From positions 1 to 64,000 of the forward strand of contig REDU01000072.1 in NCBI GenBank assembly GCA_007693335.1: a stretch of DNA of 64,000 bases, in the 5' to 3' direction. Positions within the stretch are counted from its first letter, which is position 1. Every line of letters begins with the position of its first letter. The notes under the pieces are model-generated. The model did no database searches, was not told the origin of the DNA, and was given only the letters and a program-made list of their open reading frames with translations. Origin of the DNA: Ilumatobacter sp. (lineage in GTDB: Bacteria; Actinomycetota; Acidimicrobiia; Acidimicrobiales; Ilumatobacteraceae). The translations under genes were made by a program, and so were the position numbers. Below are positions 25,367 through 33,972 of the stretch, one piece after another.

Positions 25367-27100
25367 ATGCTCGACACGGTTCTCAGGGGCGGCACCGTCA
25401 TCGACGGCACCGGCGGCGCACCGCGCACCGCCGACATCGGGATCGAAGGCGGCCGGATCACCGTCGTCGGCACCGTCGACGACCAACAGGTGGGGCCCGA
25501 CACCGAGGTGATCGACGTCGCAGGAATGATGGTCGCACCTGGCTTCATCGACCCGCACACCCACTACGACGCCCAGCTGTTCTGGGATCCGACGGCGAGC
25601 CCGTCGAGCTCCCACGGTGTCACCACCGTGATCGGCGGCAACTGCGGCTTCACCCTGGCGCCGCTGCGCCCGGGCGACGGCGACTACCTGCGCCGCATGA
25701 TGGCGCGCGTCGAGGGCATGCCGCTCGCTGCGCTCGAGAACGGCACCGACTGGAGCTGGGAGACGTTCGAGGAGTACCTCGCACGTCTCGACGGGTCGAT
25801 CGCCGTGAACGCCGGCTTCCTGGCCGGTCACTGCGCGCTCCGCCGCTACGTGATGGGGCCCGAAGCGGTCGAGCGTGAAGCGACCGACCACGAGATCTCC
25901 GCGATACGCGCCGAACTCGCGGCGTGCATCGAGGCCGGCGCCCTCGGCTTCTCCTTCACCACCTCGACATCGCACAGCGATGGCGATGGCAAGCCGGTGG
26001 CCAGTCGATGGGCCAGCGAGCACGAGCTGATGGCCCTCTGCGAGGAGACCGGTCAGCACCCCGGAACCACCCTCGAGGGAATCGTGCCGGGCTGCCTCGA
26101 CCGCTTCGCCGACGACGAGATCGAACAGCTCGCTCGCCTCAGCGCGATCGCCGATCGCCCGCTCAACTGGAACGTGCTCACGGTCGACTCACGCGAAGCC
26201 GACCGTGTTCCCCGGCAACTCGAGGCCTCCGACCGGGCGCGCGAGCTCGGCGGGCGGGTCGTGCCGCTCACCATGCCGGTGCAGGTCCCGATGAACATGA
26301 ACTTCGGGACGTTCTGCGGGATCTGGCTGCTGCCTGGCTGGCAGGACGTGCTGGCAGTACCCGTTCCCGAGCGGATCAGCCGGTTGTCGGATCCCGAGAC
26401 CCGCCGGATGCTCCTCGAGCGCAGTCAGTCGCCCGAGGCCGGCGTGTTCCGGCGTCTCGCCGACTGGGGCGACTACCTGATCGGCGACACGTTCAGTGCC
26501 GCCAACGACGGCCTCAAGGGCCGTACGGTCAGCGAGATCGCTGCCGAACGGGGCACCGACGAGTTCGACACCCTTCTCGACATCGTCATCGCCGACGACC
26601 TGCGCACGGTGCTCTGGCCGATGCCCCAGGACGAGGACCAGGAGTCGTGGCGGATGCGTGCAGAGCTCTGGACCGATCCACGAGCACTCATCGGTGGCTC
26701 CGATGCCGGTGCCCACCTCGACCGCATGTGTGGTGCTCCGTACACGACCCGCTTCATCGCTGACTGCCTGCGGGGCCGCAAGCTCCTGCCCGTCGAGGAA
26801 GCGGTGCGACTGATCACGTCGGCACCGGCCGAACTGTTCGGTCTCCGGGACCGAGGGCTGCTCCGCGAGGGCGCCCACGCTGATGTCGTGGTCTTCGATC
26901 CCGACACCGTCGGCAGCGGAGAGGCCACCCTCGTCGAAGATCTCCCCGGTGGCACCGCCCGGTTGACGGCAACCGCGAACGGCATGGCGCGGGTCATCGT
27001 CAACGGCACCACCATCGTCGCCGACGGAGAACCGACCGGTGCAACTCCCGGAACACTGCTGCGGAGCGGCCGCGACACCGCCACGGTCACCACACGATGA
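25367..27100 (+). CDS. N-acyl-D-amino-acid deacylase family amidohydrolase
   Basis: This 577-residue metal-dependent hydrolase has an N-terminal composite domain ('LRGGTVIDGTGG'), the HxH metal motif in 'PGFIDPHTHYDAQLFWDP', 'GGNCGFTLAPLRPGD', and the barrel Asp in 'IGGSDAGAHLDRM'. These are landmarks of the D-aminoacylase/dihydroorotase-like group. Members deacylate N-acyl amino acids or open cyclic amides. ATG 25367 has a strong GGAAGGAGA site. Its stop overlaps the crotonase ATG by 4 bases. Deacylase activity is a family prediction. In this context it might act on a ring or amide in the catabolic substrate. Confidence 0.85.
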   Translation: MLDTVLRGGTVIDGTGGAPRTADIGIEGGRITVVGTVDDQQVGPDTEVIDVAGMMVAPGFIDPHTHYDAQLFWDPTASPSSSHGVTTVIGGNCGFTLAPLRPGDGDYLRRMMARVEGMPLAALENGTDWSWETFEEYLARLDGSIAVNAGFLAGHCALRRYVMGPEAVEREATDHEISAIRAELAACIEAGALGFSFTTSTSHSDGDGKPVASRWASEHELMALCEETGQHPGTTLEGIVPGCLDRFADDEIEQLARLSAIADRPLNWNVLTVDSREADRVPRQLEASDRARELGGRVVPLTMPVQVPMNMNFGTFCGIWLLPGWQDVLAVPVPERISRLSDPETRRMLLERSQSPEAGVFRRLADWGDYLIGDTFSAANDGLKGRTVSEIAAERGTDEFDTLLDIVIADDLRTVLWPMPQDEDQESWRMRAELWTDPRALIGGSDAGAHLDRMCGAPYTTRFIADCLRGRKLLPVEEAVRLITSAPAELFGLRDRGLLREGAHADVVVFDPDTVGSGEATLVEDLPGGTARLTATANGMARVIVNGTTIVADGEPTGATPGTLLRSGRDTATVTTR

Positions 27101-27945
27101 GCTCGCCGGACAACGCCAAGGCTCCCCCAGCCTCCGAAGACGACGTGCTCTACGAACTGCACGACGGGGTGGCCCGCATCACGTTGAACCGCCCCGACGC
27201 CGGCAACGCACTCACCCCCGACCAACGCGATCGGTTGATCGAGCTGTTCGATGCGGCGAGCGTCGACCTCGCGGTACGTGTCGTGGTGCTCGGCTCCACC
27301 GGGCGCCACTTCTGCACCGGCGCTGATCTCCGTGTGAGCCGGGTCGAGGAGTCATCGCGACCCGAGGGCGCTCCCGAGCGGACGATGGGCGATGTCGGCA
27401 GACTGATCAAGCGCGGCGCCCAGCGCCTCGTGACCAGCGTGATCGACTGCGAGAAGCCGGTGATCGCCGCGGTCAACGGCACCGCCGCAGGTATCGGCGT
27501 GCACCTCGCCCTGGCATGCGACCTGATCGTGGCCGCCGACTCGGCCCGGTTCATCGAGGTGTTCGTGCGTCGCGGCATCACCCCCGACGGCGGGGGCGCG
27601 TACCTCCTCACCCGCCGACTCGGTCTCGCACGGGCCAAGGAGCTCGTCTTCTTCGGCGACGACCTGTCCGCCACCGACGCAGTGTCGATCGGGCTCATCA
27701 ACCGGGCGGTTCCTGCCGATCAGCTCGACGCAACGGTCGACGAATGGGCCGGACGTCTCGCCACTGGACCCACCAAGGCCATCTCGCTGTCGAAGTGGTT
27801 GTTGAACCGCGCACCCGACAGCGATCGCGGCAGCGCGTTCGACGACGAGGCCTGGGCACAGGAGCTCGCATCGCGCACCGACGACTTCACCGAGGGCGTC
27901 CAGGCCTTCGTGGAACGCCGCGAGGTGTCGTTCAAGGGCTGGTGA
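27097..27945 (+). CDS. Enoyl-CoA hydratase/isomerase family protein, copy 1
   Basis: This 282-residue crotonase has the oxyanion-hole segments 'RHFCTGADL' and 'VNGTAAGIGVHLALACDLIVA'. By alignment to rat mitochondrial enoyl-CoA hydratase, the Glu164 position is kept ('AKELVFFG'), but the Glu144 position appears to be Phe ('FIEVFVRRG'), which suggests isomerase or another crotonase reaction. The ATG overlaps the preceding stop (27097-27100), so expression is coupled to the deacylase-like gene. Substrate unknown. Confidence 0.88.
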   Translation: MSSPDNAKAPPASEDDVLYELHDGVARITLNRPDAGNALTPDQRDRLIELFDAASVDLAVRVVVLGSTGRHFCTGADLRVSRVEESSRPEGAPERTMGDVGRLIKRGAQRLVTSVIDCEKPVIAAVNGTAAGIGVHLALACDLIVAADSARFIEVFVRRGITPDGGGAYLLTRRLGLARAKELVFFGDDLSATDAVSIGLINRAVPADQLDATVDEWAGRLATGPTKAISLSKWLLNRAPDSDRGSAFDDEAWAQELASRTDDFTEGVQAFVERREVSFKGW

Positions 27946-27992
27946 GCGCCGGGCGAACGGCGACGACCAACACGCAAAGGACTGCCGACCCC

Positions 27993-28055
27993 ATGAGAAG
28001 CACCGACTCCCGACGCCACCGGTCCGGCCGGATCGTGCGGACGTCCGCAGCATGA
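27993..28055 (+). CDS. Possible 20-residue coupled leader peptide
   Basis: A 20-codon frame (starting 'MRSTDSRRHR') has an AAAGGA motif about 10 bases upstream and ends in TGA overlapping the ATG of the following SDR (ATGA, 28052-28055). The SDR itself has no recognisable ribosome-binding site, so translation may re-initiate from this short frame. No homology is evident. It could be chance. Confidence 0.3.
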   Translation: MRSTDSRRHRSGRIVRTSAA

Positions 28056-28834
28056 ACGCCACGTTCTCACCCGGAAGGTTCGACGGCAAGATCGCGGTCG
28101 TGACCGGCGCCGCATCAGGTCAGGGTGAAGCCGAGGCGCGCCGCCTCGTCGCCGAGGGAGCTTCGGTCGTGCTCGCCGATGTGAACGACGAGCGAGGCGC
28201 TGCGGTGGCCGACGAGCTCGGCGAACGCGCCGTGTTCGAGCACCTCGACGTCACCGAGGCCGACCAGTGGCGACAGGTCGTCGATGCCACCGTCGAACGC
28301 TTCGACGGTCTGGATGTACTCGTGAACAACGCCGGTATCGGCATCGTGGCTCCACTCGACGGCATCTCCATGGTGGACCACCAGCGTCTCCTCGATGTGA
28401 ACGTCACCGGCGTGCTGCTCGGCATGCGAACGGCGAAGCCGACGATGGTCGCCGGAGGTGGCGGATCGATCGTGAACATCTCGTCGATCGACGGTCTCGT
28501 GGGCGTGCGGGGCATGACCAGCTATGCGGCGAGCAAGTTCGCTGTGACCGGGATGACGCGTTCGGCGGCGCTGGAGCTCGGGCCGTCGGGAATTCGGGTC
28601 AACTCGGTTCACCCCGGCGTGATCAACAGCCCCATGGTGCAGGACGCTCCGGAAGAGGTCCGGGCCCGTCTCGATCGACTCATGGGCATGCAGCCGATCG
28701 CTCGGATGGGCACGCCGGAGGAGGTCGCGGCGCTGGTGCTGTTCCTCGCCAGCGACGACGCCTCGTACGTGACGGGGGCCCAGTTCGTCGTGGACGGCGG
28801 CCAGCTCGCCGGACCGTGGCGCGAGACGCACTGA
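28052..28834 (+). CDS. Short-chain dehydrogenase/reductase, 3-alpha/20-beta-HSD-like
   Basis: This 260-residue classical SDR has the cofactor motif 'VTGAASGQGEAEARRL', 'NNAGIG', catalytic Ser in 'ISSIDGL' and YAASK. The 'GAASGQG' variant and the overall pattern resemble actinobacterial 3-alpha(or 20-beta)-hydroxysteroid dehydrogenases, but similar sequences act on many hydroxyacyl-CoAs. It is the third gene of the plus-strand operon beginning at 25367, 106 bases after the crotonase. Steroid activity is only suggested. Confidence 0.88.
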   Translation: MNATFSPGRFDGKIAVVTGAASGQGEAEARRLVAEGASVVLADVNDERGAAVADELGERAVFEHLDVTEADQWRQVVDATVERFDGLDVLVNNAGIGIVAPLDGISMVDHQRLLDVNVTGVLLGMRTAKPTMVAGGGGSIVNISSIDGLVGVRGMTSYAASKFAVTGMTRSAALELGPSGIRVNSVHPGVINSPMVQDAPEEVRARLDRLMGMQPIARMGTPEEVAALVLFLASDDASYVTGAQFVVDGGQLAGPWRETH

Positions 28835-28903
28835 CCACGTCCGGATTACGGCTCGGAGGGCCGCCGCTCGAACACTGTCCGTCGCCGTGGACCTCCAGGT
28901 TGT

Positions 28904-30088
28904 TCACCAGATCTGCCTCATCTGGGCAGCCTCGCGTCGCTGGGCCAGTTGCTCGCGACGGTGTTCGACAGTGACCACCGGCGTCTCGGGGGGCAGATGG
29001 GCCCGAACGTCGGCGACCGGAACCTTGACGATGCTGGGATCGGGGTAGCGGTCACCGCGGTTGAACCGCATCTGGATGATCCCCCAGGGGTTGTCGGCCT
29101 TGTCGAGCCAGTTGGGCACACCTGGGTCCTGATGGGACACCACGAAGCGGAAGTGGCCATCGGCATCGATGTGGGCCTGGGTGTCGTTGATGCTGGACTG
29201 GCGGTTCACCCAGTCGACAGTGCAGAAGCGGTCGTCGGCCACCAGTGCCTGCCAGTAGCGGCAGGAGCCCGGCAGTTCGGCATCGACGATCAGAGCCTCG
29301 TCGTCGTCGATCTCGTAGATGCCGTCATAGTACGCCTGGGTCGGGAGGCCCCCGATCGAGTCGATCTTGGTGGACCGCATGAAGGTGTTCACCCCGTGGT
29401 GTTCCCGGTACCAGCGCACCAGGCCCATATCGAAGCCGATCATGCCGAGGATCCAGTCGCGCAGGTCCGAGATGCGGCGAGCCGTCTCCTGCGGTGACAT
29501 GTCGGCTCCGGCGTCATCGAGACGGGAGATGGCGACGCGGGCGTCGACCTCACCGGCCCAGTCGCACGCGCACTTGCGCATCAACAGCCGCTTGGTGCGT
29601 GGGTCGAGCGGCCACCAGTCACCAGCCCAGTCATCGGGGCGTTCGGCACTGAGGATCACCCGGAAGCGACCTTCACCGTCGAGCGTGAGGTCGTCGAGGT
29701 CGTGGGTGTGGGGCACCGGACTGCCATTGCCGAGCTGACCCATGTTCATCATGTCGAAGGTCTGCTGGGTGATCTCGACGAAACGGGCGGTACCCCGGGT
29801 GCCCGAGATGACGTAGACCCCGTCGGGGACGACCTCAGTGGTCGAGTAGACATAGTCGGGGTCGGGGCCACCCTGGTTGATCGCGTAGTTCCACAGCGGC
29901 ATGAAGATCGGCCGTCGGGCATCGGTGTGGACCCGGCACAGATAGCCGCTCGCGAGGATCGACAGTGCCAGCTTGTTCATGTCCTGCACCTCCTCCTCGG
30001 AGGCGCCCTCGGGGCGCCACGTGGCGAGGAGCTCGTCGACGACGCCGTCGAGCGACCGGAGTTGTTCGTCCCAGGTGGGCAGATTCAT
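28904..30088 (-). CDS. DUF1214-type protein
   Basis: This 394-residue protein has a C-terminal region typical of DUF1214 ('DADGHFRFVVSHQDPG', 'NWLDKADNPWGIIQMRFNR') preceded by an N-terminal part with 'LWNYAINQGGPDPDYVYST' and 'TRGTARFVEITQQTF'. No signal peptide or catalytic signature is recognised. Its ATG shares one base with the stop of the sulfotransferase gene (TGATG). It is the last of a six-gene minus-strand operon that begins at 35202. In actinobacteria such proteins recur beside sulfotransferase-like genes, but their function is unknown. Confidence 0.7.
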   Translation of the reverse strand: MNLPTWDEQLRSLDGVVDELLATWRPEGASEEEVQDMNKLALSILASGYLCRVHTDARRPIFMPLWNYAINQGGPDPDYVYSTTEVVPDGVYVISGTRGTARFVEITQQTFDMMNMGQLGNGSPVPHTHDLDDLTLDGEGRFRVILSAERPDDWAGDWWPLDPRTKRLLMRKCACDWAGEVDARVAISRLDDAGADMSPQETARRISDLRDWILGMIGFDMGLVRWYREHHGVNTFMRSTKIDSIGGLPTQAYYDGIYEIDDDEALIVDAELPGSCRYWQALVADDRFCTVDWVNRQSSINDTQAHIDADGHFRFVVSHQDPGVPNWLDKADNPWGIIQMRFNRGDRYPDPSIVKVPVADVRAHLPPETPVVTVEHRREQLAQRREAAQMRQIW

Positions 30089-31230
30089 CAGTTGTCAACC
30101 TCCGTGTTGAAGCGGTCCTCGTAGAACTTCCAAGCCTCGCGGACCTCGGCGGGGCGGAGCCCGTAGTGCTGTGGCGTGTAGCGATGTGTCCCGTGCGCCC
30201 CCGAGCGGTTCGCGGTCTGCCACGCATCGATCTCAGCCTCGACCTGTGCGGGCAGGGTGAGGCCGAGGTGACCGTAGACCTGAGCGACCGTTCCCATGGG
30301 GTCGGCGATCAGGTCGCGGTGGTGCACATCGAGGAAGCGATCCTCACCGATGCGACCGCGCGCCTCGATGGCGGCGACCATGCCTTCGCGCAGGTGGTTC
30401 TCGACCTCCCGGCCGAGCCGCTCGCGGTCGAGCTCGCCGTCGGACGCCGGGAAGATGCTGGCCACGAAGCTCGCATAGGACGGCACGGACTCGAGCGGAG
30501 AGCGATGGGTGAACACGAACCTCGCGCCCGGGTAGCTCTTCACGATCGAGTCGAGGTGGAACTTGTGGTGCGGCGCTTTGAAGAGCCAGAGCGCCGGCGG
30601 CCGGTTCGAGCCGAGGAGTTCGACGACCCTCCGGTGGTAGGCGAAGGTGTCGGTGCAGTCCGACGTTCGCCACCAGCGGTGGTAACCGTACACGGGGAGC
30701 GTGTACTGCTGGCCGTGGAAAGCCATGCCCAGCACGTCACTGTCTTCGACGGTCGCGTCGACCTCGTAGAGATGCTTGGCCCGCTCCTCGGCGGTGAGCG
30801 CGTCGATCTCGGCGATGTAGGCGAGCCGTCGTGGGTCGGTGGGCTCGTTGGCCAACACCGGCGGCGGGACCGGGGCACGCTGCTCCCACATGCGCAGGCA
30901 GCGGAACTGGGGGTCGAGCGACAGCATCGAGCCCAGCGCGGTGGTGCCGGTGCGAGGCAGGCCGATCACATGGACGGGGCCCTCGACCCGGACATCGTCG
31001 ATCGCTGGGTGGCTCTGGCGCCACTGCTCGACGCGAAGCCGGTTCTCCAGACGGCGGCGGAGCACGCCGACGACGGCATCGTCGGTTGAGGGACAGAGCT
31101 GGGCGTCGGTCGCCAGGCTGTCGAGCAGTACCTCCAGACCTTCGACGAAGTCGCCGTGTCCGAACTGTCCGAGACCGGTGGACTCGACGGCTGAGGCCAT
31201 GAGCTGTTGGGCGCTGGGGTAGCGAGACAT
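30088..31230 (-). CDS. Sulfotransferase family protein
   Basis: This 380-residue protein has the 5'-phosphosulfate loop 'GLPRTGTTAL' (about 90-99) and the 3'-phosphate motif in 'FVFTHRSPLESVPSYASF', marking a PAPS-dependent sulfotransferase of the Stf group common in mycobacteria and relatives. These enzymes sulfate hydroxyls of lipids or small molecules; some family members may have other roles. ATG 31228-31230 is 3 bases from the epimerase stop. Finding it inside an acyl-CoA catabolic operon is unusual, and its acceptor is unknown. Confidence 0.85.
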   Translation of the reverse strand: MSRYPSAQQLMASAVESTGLGQFGHGDFVEGLEVLLDSLATDAQLCPSTDDAVVGVLRRRLENRLRVEQWRQSHPAIDDVRVEGPVHVIGLPRTGTTALGSMLSLDPQFRCLRMWEQRAPVPPPVLANEPTDPRRLAYIAEIDALTAEERAKHLYEVDATVEDSDVLGMAFHGQQYTLPVYGYHRWWRTSDCTDTFAYHRRVVELLGSNRPPALWLFKAPHHKFHLDSIVKSYPGARFVFTHRSPLESVPSYASFVASIFPASDGELDRERLGREVENHLREGMVAAIEARGRIGEDRFLDVHHRDLIADPMGTVAQVYGHLGLTLPAQVEAEIDAWQTANRSGAHGTHRYTPQHYGLRPAEVREAWKFYEDRFNTEVDN

Positions 31231-31233
31231 CGG

Positions 31234-32217
31234 TCAATCTTCAGCGCTGCCAGTTCGGACGAGGTCGGGGTGGCGTTGGGTGACCACGGCTCGGAACCCG
31301 TCCCGCCATGGCACCGTGCACGGTCCGGTGATGGCCGTTCGCCTGGTCGGATCGCCCACCGAGCCGATCGATGCCCCCGGGATCGGCTCCACCTCGACCG
31401 TCGCTTCCACTCCGAGCAGTTCACCGAAGAACTGTGTCCATTCCTGGACGCTCACCGCCTCGTCGCCACACCAGTTCACGGTCGTTGCGGGAACGCTCGC
31501 TGCGTCGAGGAGGGCGGCGATCTGTCCGCAGATGTCGGTGTCGTGGATCGGTGAGTACGGCATGGGTTCCCATCGGGTCGAGACGGGCCGTCCCTCGGCC
31601 ACAGCATCGAGGTGGAACACGGGAAGGCCGCCTTGGTCACCGTAGGCAGCTCCCATTCGGGCAATCGTGACCGGCAGGTCGAACGATCGGGCGCAGTAGC
31701 GGGCCACCGCCTCCTGAGCAATCTTGGAGACCGAGTACGGGGCTGATGGTGGTGCCATGGCGTCACCGAGCGGGTCAGTCTCGGTGAAGCGATGCCACGG
31801 GTCCGGGTGGGGCTTGTAGGTGGACACCGTCGACATGACCAACGCTGCCTTCGCGCGCCGGCAGTGCTCGAGCAGAAACCCTGTGGCCTCGGCGTTCACC
31901 CGCAACGCCTGGTCGTAGTCGTTCGCGCTGAAGTCGGCAGCGAGGTGTATCACGTAGGTGAAATCCGCGGGCACATCGTCGAGTCGGCCGCTCGCGAGGT
32001 CGACGACCTGGGTGGTGAGACCGAGTTGCTCGACCCTGCTACGGCTCACCGAGTCCCCGAAGCGGGCGATGCCCCAGACCTCATTGTCCTCGGCCAGGTA
32101 GCGGGCCAAGCCGATCCCGATCCGACCGGCTGGTCCTGTGATGAGGATCTTCTCGTCGCTCAACTCGCCAGCGGACTCCCGGAACCCTCCTTGCCGAACT
32201 GCACTCGAGCCCCTCAT
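31234..32217 (-). CDS. NAD(P)-dependent epimerase/dehydratase (extended SDR)
   Basis: This 327-residue extended SDR has the Rossmann motif in 'ILITGPAGRIGIGLARYL' and the active-site pair in 'APYSVSKIAQEA' (YSVSK), with 'STVSTYKP' providing the serine. Such enzymes act on nucleotide sugars, 3-beta-hydroxysteroids or other alcohols. ATG 32215-32217 gives a 20-residue N-terminal tail before the first strand. It lies in the operon between a crotonase and a sulfotransferase gene. The substrate is not predictable from sequence. Confidence 0.83.
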   Translation of the reverse strand: MRGSSAVRQGGFRESAGELSDEKILITGPAGRIGIGLARYLAEDNEVWGIARFGDSVSRSRVEQLGLTTQVVDLASGRLDDVPADFTYVIHLAADFSANDYDQALRVNAEATGFLLEHCRRAKAALVMSTVSTYKPHPDPWHRFTETDPLGDAMAPPSAPYSVSKIAQEAVARYCARSFDLPVTIARMGAAYGDQGGLPVFHLDAVAEGRPVSTRWEPMPYSPIHDTDICGQIAALLDAASVPATTVNWCGDEAVSVQEWTQFFGELLGVEATVEVEPIPGASIGSVGDPTRRTAITGPCTVPWRDGFRAVVTQRHPDLVRTGSAED

Positions 32218-32239
32218 CTGTGTCCTCGTCTCCGTGGAA

Positions 32240-33016
32240 CTAGCTGCCGGTGTATCGGGGTGGGCGGTCCTCGGCGCGTGCAGCCCGCATCTCGGCGAAG
32301 TCGTCGCTGCGATTGAGGAACGTCTGGAAGATCAGCTCGTCGGCCATCGAGTCACGCACCTGCCGCTCGGCCAGTTGGTTCACGACGCGGCGGGCCAGCT
32401 TCACCGAGACCATGGGAGCTGCGGCGATCTTCTCGGCCATCTCCATCGCGGTGGAGTCGAGCTCTTCAGCCGGCACGATCCGTGAGATCACCCCGTGCGA
32501 CAGCGCCTCGTCGGCATCCATCGCACGACCGGTCAACACCAGGTCACTCACGACCCCGTGTCCGCACATCTGGAAGAGGCGGGCGACCCCGCCGGTGTCG
32601 GGGATCACCCCGTGACCCAGTTCGGGCAGCATGAACCGGGTGCCCTCGGCGGCGATACGGATGTCACACAGCAGCGCCCGCTGGAACGAACCGCCGATCG
32701 CCCAGCCCCGGATCGCGACGATGATCGGAGCATCGAGATCGAACACCTGGAGGATGCCGGCATGACCCCGCCGCATCATCTCGTGGTGCGACATCGAGGT
32801 GCTCGTGCCGATGATCCTCACATCGCGACCCGACGACCACACCGGGCCGTCGCCCCGCCACACCACAGCACGCACCTCGCGTCGCTCGCGGAGCTCGCCG
32901 AGGATGTCGAACAGTTGGCCGTCCATCGCGTCGTCGAAGGCGTTGCGCGTGTCTGGATTGTCGTTGGTGATCACGGCGACCGGGCCGTTCACCTCGAGTC
33001 GAACGGTTCCTGGCAC
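32240..33016 (-). CDS. Enoyl-CoA hydratase/isomerase family protein, copy 2
   Basis: This 258-residue crotonase has the oxyanion-hole elements 'PVWSSGRDVRI' and 'IRGWAIGGSFQRALLCDIRIA'. The Glu144-type position is kept ('FMLPELGHGVIPDTGG'), while the Glu164-type position is Asp ('VVSDLVLTG'). The only reasonable start is GTG 33014-33016, 1 base from the upstream SDR stop. Together with the 2,4-dienoyl-CoA reductase-like SDR it is well placed to process an unsaturated acyl-CoA. Confidence 0.87.
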   Translation of the reverse strand: MPGTVRLEVNGPVAVITNDNPDTRNAFDDAMDGQLFDILGELRERREVRAVVWRGDGPVWSSGRDVRIIGTSTSMSHHEMMRRGHAGILQVFDLDAPIIVAIRGWAIGGSFQRALLCDIRIAAEGTRFMLPELGHGVIPDTGGVARLFQMCGHGVVSDLVLTGRAMDADEALSHGVISRIVPAEELDSTAMEMAEKIAAAPMVSVKLARRVVNQLAERQVRDSMADELIFQTFLNRSDDFAEMRAARAEDRPPRYTGS

Positions 33017-33017
33017 G

Positions 33018-33956
33018 TCAGCCTCCTGGGTGGTCCGGGAGCACGAACGGATCGCGCCCCATCTGCTCGCGGATCGGCACGACGCTGGGGTTGGTCAGAC
33101 TCCTCCGCTGCCAGTTCGCCCCATCGACCACCAGCGTGTGGCCCGAGATGAAGCGGGCGTACGGGGAAGCGAGAAAGGTGGCCGCCCACCCGAGCTCGTG
33201 ACGTTGGCCGACACGCAGCGCCGGCTGGCACGCGTCCTTGTCGGAGGTGTTGTCGAGGTTGCCGCGAATATCCGCGGTCATGTCTTCGTGCGGCATCAGG
33301 CCGGGCACCAGGCCGTTGACCTGGATGCCGTACGGGCCCCACTCGACGGCCAGCGACTCGGTGAGGTTCTTGACCCCCGCCTTGGCGGCGGCGGAGTGGG
33401 CGAACCCCGGACCTCCGGTCCAGGCGTAACTGGCACCGATGTTGATGATCGAACCCGGTCGTCGAGCGGCGATGTGCCGTCGACCGAACTCCCGAGCACA
33501 CAGATACGTGCCGGTGAGCGTGATGTCGACGACGGTTCGCCAGGCGTTGGGAGACATGTCCTCGGCGGGAACCGGGAAGTTGGCGGCCGCATTGTTGACC
33601 AAGACATCGGGGAGCCCGAAGCGCTGCTCCGCGGCGCTGAACATCGCCGCCACCGAGCCGGCGTCACGAATGTCGCACTCGACCGCCAGCACCCGTTCAC
33701 CACCGGTGCGATCGACCTCGGCGAGCGCCGCTGCTCCGTCAGCGAGGTGCTCGCTGGAGCGGCTGGCGATCACCAGGTTCGCCCCGAGACGAGCGAACTC
33801 GACCGCCACGGCCTTACCGAGACCGGTGCCACCGCCGGTGACCACCACGGTGGCGGCCTCGAACGCGCCCTCCGGCAGAGCGCTCTCGCCGATCGGAGGT
33901 GGTGCGGGGAGTCCGATCAGACCACGGTCGTCGGACATCGTGGCATCGTCGGGCAT
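33018..33956 (-). CDS. 2,4-dienoyl-CoA reductase-type SDR
   Basis: This 312-residue SDR has 'VVVTGGGTGLGKAVAVEFAR' for NADP binding. The Tyr of the classical YxxxK motif is Ser (S188-A-A-A-K192). The spacing Asn126, Tyr177, Ser188, Lys192 reproduces the Asn148/Tyr199/Ser210/Lys214 arrangement of human mitochondrial 2,4-dienoyl-CoA reductase (DECR1), as I recall it. The enzyme would therefore reduce a dienoyl-CoA arising from an unsaturated side chain. ATG 33954-33956 is used; an ATG six codons later is possible. It is the second gene of the 35202 operon. Confidence 0.82.
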   Translation of the reverse strand: MPDDATMSDDRGLIGLPAPPPIGESALPEGAFEAATVVVTGGGTGLGKAVAVEFARLGANLVIASRSSEHLADGAAALAEVDRTGGERVLAVECDIRDAGSVAAMFSAAEQRFGLPDVLVNNAAANFPVPAEDMSPNAWRTVVDITLTGTYLCAREFGRRHIAARRPGSIINIGASYAWTGGPGFAHSAAAKAGVKNLTESLAVEWGPYGIQVNGLVPGLMPHEDMTADIRGNLDNTSDKDACQPALRVGQRHELGWAATFLASPYARFISGHTLVVDGANWQRRSLTNPSVVPIREQMGRDPFVLPDHPGG

Positions 33957-33972
33957 TGTTGGCCGGCGTCGG

